Source: Streptomyces sp. ISL-36
GTDB taxonomy: Bacteria > Actinomycetota > Actinomycetes > Streptomycetales > Streptomycetaceae
Reading direction: 5' to 3'
DNA: 64,000 bases
Assembly: GCF_018614205.1 (NCBI RefSeq)
Contig: NZ_JAGGOS010000009.1
Location: forward strand, 1 to 64,000
A program made the translations under genes and the position numbers. A model generated the notes under the pieces. It searched no databases, was not told the origin of the DNA, and was given only the letters and a program-made list of their open reading frames with translations. Shown here in pieces: positions 62,266 to 64,000 of the stretch. Within the stretch, counting starts at the first letter, position 1. Each line of letters begins with the position of its first letter.

Positions 62266-62856
62266 ATGTCCCTCGCCCTTGACCCCGCCGCCCAGGACCT
62301 CCTCTTCCGTGAGGCCCGTACCGCCAACACCTTCACCGACGAGCCGGTGACCGACGAGCAGGTCCAGGCGATCTACGACCTGGTGAAGTTCGGCCCCACC
62401 GCCTTCAACCAGTCGCCGCTGCGCATCACGCTGGTCCGCTCCGCCGAGGCCCGCGAGCGCCTGGTGAAGCACATGGCCGAGGGCAACCAGCCGAAGACCG
62501 CCGCCGCCCCGCTGGTCGCGATCCTCTCCGCCGACAACGAGTTCCACGAGGAGCTCCCGGCCCTGTTCCCGCACTTCCCGCAGGCCAAGGACGCGTTCTT
62601 CGCCGAGCGCCCGGTCCGCGAGAGCGCCGCGCTCCTCAACGCCTCCCTCCAGGCCGCGTACTTCATCATCGGCGTCCGCGCCGCCGGCCTCGCCGCCGGC
62701 CCGATGACCGGCCTCGACTTCGCCGGCGTCCAGAAGGAGTTCCTGGACGACGACCACACCCCGCTCATGGTCGTCAACATCGGCAAGCCGGGCGAGGACG
62801 CCTGGTTCCCCCGCTCCCCGCGCCTGGCCTACGACGAGGTCGTCACCACCGTCTGA
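62266..62856 (+). CDS. Nitroreductase-family protein, RutE-like (malonic semialdehyde reductase type)
   Basis: 196 residues from ATG 62266 behind GGAAGG. ALDPAAQDLLFREARTANTF, DLVKFGPTAFNQSPLRITLV, LLNASLQAAYFIIGVRAAGL and GPMTGLDFAGVQKEFL are the FMN-binding RutE/HadB type. It reduces malonic semialdehyde or similar compounds with NADPH. No other rut gene is near, so the physiological substrate is open. Ended by the hairpin at 62867-62905. Confidence 0.88.
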   Translation: MSLALDPAAQDLLFREARTANTFTDEPVTDEQVQAIYDLVKFGPTAFNQSPLRITLVRSAEARERLVKHMAEGNQPKTAAAPLVAILSADNEFHEELPALFPHFPQAKDAFFAERPVRESAALLNASLQAAYFIIGVRAAGLAAGPMTGLDFAGVQKEFLDDDHTPLMVVNIGKPGEDAWFPRSPRLAYDEVVTTV

Positions 62857-62866
62857 GCCACGACGC

Positions 62867-62905
62867 GAGAAGACCCCCGCGCACCTCGGTGCCGGGGGTC
62901 TTCTC
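62867..62905. terminator. Terminator of the nitroreductase gene
   Basis: 13-bp perfect stem (62867-62879 with 62893-62905), 13-nt loop, 11 nt past the stop. Also lies beyond the convergent DUF4245 gene. Confidence 0.82.
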
Positions 62906-62933
62906 CGTATCCACGCCTGCGCCATCCCTGCTC

Positions 62934-62987
62934 GTGCCGGGATCCGCGCCTGTGCCGGGATCCGCGCCTGTGCCGGGATCCGCCCCT
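62934..62987. repeat. 18-bp tandem repeat, three copies
   Basis: GTGCCGGGATCCGCGCCT at 62934, 62952 and 62970; the last differs by one base. Ends 7 nt before the stop of the DUF4245 gene on the minus strand. Confidence 0.9.
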
Positions 62988-62993
62988 CCGCGC

Positions 62994-63527
62994 TCAGGCC
63001 TTGTGGGGCCTCAGCGCGCCGGCCATCTCCGCCAGCCGCTCGAACGAGGCCGTACCCGTCACCACGGTCGTCGCCCCGCCCTCGGTGCGCACCAGGGCGT
63101 CGTACTTCGGTCCCTCCCAGCGCTGCCAGACCTGACCCGCCACCGTCTGGGTCTTCCCGGAGTTCTTGGCCTGCTGGGTGACGTCGGGGACGTACTTCTT
63201 CGGCTCCGCCGTCGACTGGTGGATCGCCACGTACTGCGTGTCCGGGTCGAGGAAACCCAGCTGCCACGCGTCGGCGTTCTCGCGCTTGTACGAGACCACG
63301 GTCGCCTTCCAGCCCTCCCCGAGCCCCTCGGGGGCCAGCACCGGGTACGGCGCCGCCCGCTGGGCCGTGATGAGCTCGACGCGGTAGTCCTTCGCCTTCA
63401 CCGGGTCCGCGTGCTCGTCGTGCGGGATGAAGAAATACATCACGCCCGCCGCCACCATGATCACCGCCAGGGACTGGAACATCCCGCGGACCGTCTGCCT
63501 GCCTCGCATACCTGCCACGCCCCCCAT
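62994..63527 (-). CDS. DUF4245 membrane-anchored protein
   Basis: 177 residues from ATG 63527; GTG 63518 and ATG 63509 are also in frame. A short basic N-terminus (RGRQTVRGMFQSL), one span (AVIMVAAGVMYFFIP) and an extracytoplasmic domain with YRVELITAQRAAPYPVLAPE, AIHQSTAEPKKYV and WQRWEGPKYDALVR, the DUF4245 pattern. Conserved beside glpX in actinobacteria; role unknown. Divergent from glpX by 118 nt. Confidence 0.85.
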   Translation of the reverse strand: MGGVAGMRGRQTVRGMFQSLAVIMVAAGVMYFFIPHDEHADPVKAKDYRVELITAQRAAPYPVLAPEGLGEGWKATVVSYKRENADAWQLGFLDPDTQYVAIHQSTAEPKKYVPDVTQQAKNSGKTQTVAGQVWQRWEGPKYDALVRTEGGATTVVTGTASFERLAEMAGALRPHKA

Positions 63528-63645
63528 GGTCGCATCATGGTGTTGTGCTCATCCGTGGGGCCCTCTGCTCAATATGTCGACGTACCGATAGAGTCGCAGG
63601 ACCCTCTTCACTTCCGGCCGTCGCCGTACAGAAAGGTGCGCTCCG

Positions 63646-64000
63646 ATGACCGAGCATCACTTGCCGTCCGAGCTCGAGGTCTCTCCCGAGGCCCCCGACC
63701 GCAACCTGGCCCTGGAGCTGGTGCGTGTCACCGAGGCCGCCGCCATGGCCGCCGGCCGCTGGGTCGGCCGCGGCGACAAGATCGGCGCGGACGGCGCGGC
63801 GGTCAACGCCATGCGGACCCTGATCTCCACCGTCTCGATGAACGGCGTCGTCGTCATCGGCGAGGGGGAGAAGGACGAAGCCCCCATGCTCTTCAACGGC
63901 GAGCGCGTCGGCGACGGGACCGGCGCCGAGTGCGACATCGCCGTGGACCCGATCGACGGCACCACGCTCAACGCCAAGGGCATGCCGAACGCCATCGCCG
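63646..64000 (+). CDS. glpX: GlpX, class II fructose-1,6-bisphosphatase (cut by window edge)
   Basis: 118 codons visible from ATG 63646 behind [60 protein letters not shown] (metal-binding Glu) and [11 protein letters not shown]. Hydrolyses fructose-1,6-bisphosphate in gluconeogenesis; usually the only FBPase in actinobacteria. Confidence 0.95.
   Translation, partial: MTEHHLPSELEVSPEAPDRNLALELVRVTEAAAMAAGRWVGRGDKIGADGAAVNAMRTLISTVSMNGVVVIGEGEKDEAPMLFNGERVGDGTGAECDIAVDPIDGTTLNAKGMPNAIA

Overview
The window is chromosomal DNA from a Streptomyces or a very close relative. Evidence: very high G+C with strong third-position bias, frequent GTG and TTG starts behind GGAGG-type ribosome sites, a mycothiol gene (mshB), two Opp-type peptide transporters of the kind that includes BldK, a SpoIIE-type phosphatase with an anti-sigma-like kinase, a chitinase with a DasR-type operator, and the actinobacterial block ychF - DUF6542 - ppgK - ispH - xseA/xseB - nitroreductase - DUF4245 - glpX.

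Layout. 1-5.4 kb: an unrecognised protein (cut by the left edge), a small membrane protein, mshB, a dipeptidyl-peptidase-like S9 enzyme and a polytopic membrane protein. 5.6-17.3 kb: two paralogous five-gene oligopeptide ABC operons in tandem on the minus strand, each ordered lipoprotein, permease B, permease C, ATPase D, ATPase F; the one nearer typA is the better BldK candidate. 17.8-22.5 kb: typA/bipA and an orphan peptide-binding lipoprotein with a Lys/Glu/Ala-rich insert. 22.8-26.5 kb: a succinate dehydrogenase/fumarate reductase operon (small coiled protein, membrane anchor, flavoprotein, Fe-S protein). 26.6-35.8 kb: membrane-linked GH18-like protein, secreted TPM/coiled-coil/Gly-rich protein with PspA, SpoIIE-type sensor phosphatase, RsbW-like kinase, Nudix hydrolase, a 59-residue SPOR-like protein and a GntR/HutC regulator. 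36-43 kb: chitinase, DUF4190/septum-formation protein, serpin, secreted subtilase, threonine-synthase-like enzyme, cupin.

43.6-55 kb looks like accessory, partly decayed DNA: SnoaL protein, tRNA T-arm-like fragment, DIP1984-family protein, beta-lactamase-family pseudogene, ECF41 sigma factor with its oxidoreductase, a membrane-anchored protein, GNAT and VOC enzymes, an IS5-like remnant, a CPCC protein overlapping an MmyB-type pseudogene, a Phd/RelE-type toxin-antitoxin pair bounded by short repeats, a SNF2 helicase and a VapBC-like pair. 55-64 kb returns to the conserved core and ends inside glpX.

Recurrent theme: short tandem repeats (4, 14, 18, 22, 26, about 34 and 43 bp) sit at or just after gene ends, several of them overlapping the stop codon. 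Most operons end in GC-rich hairpins, many shared by convergent genes. I found no CRISPR array, intact transposase, phage gene, rRNA or complete tRNA.
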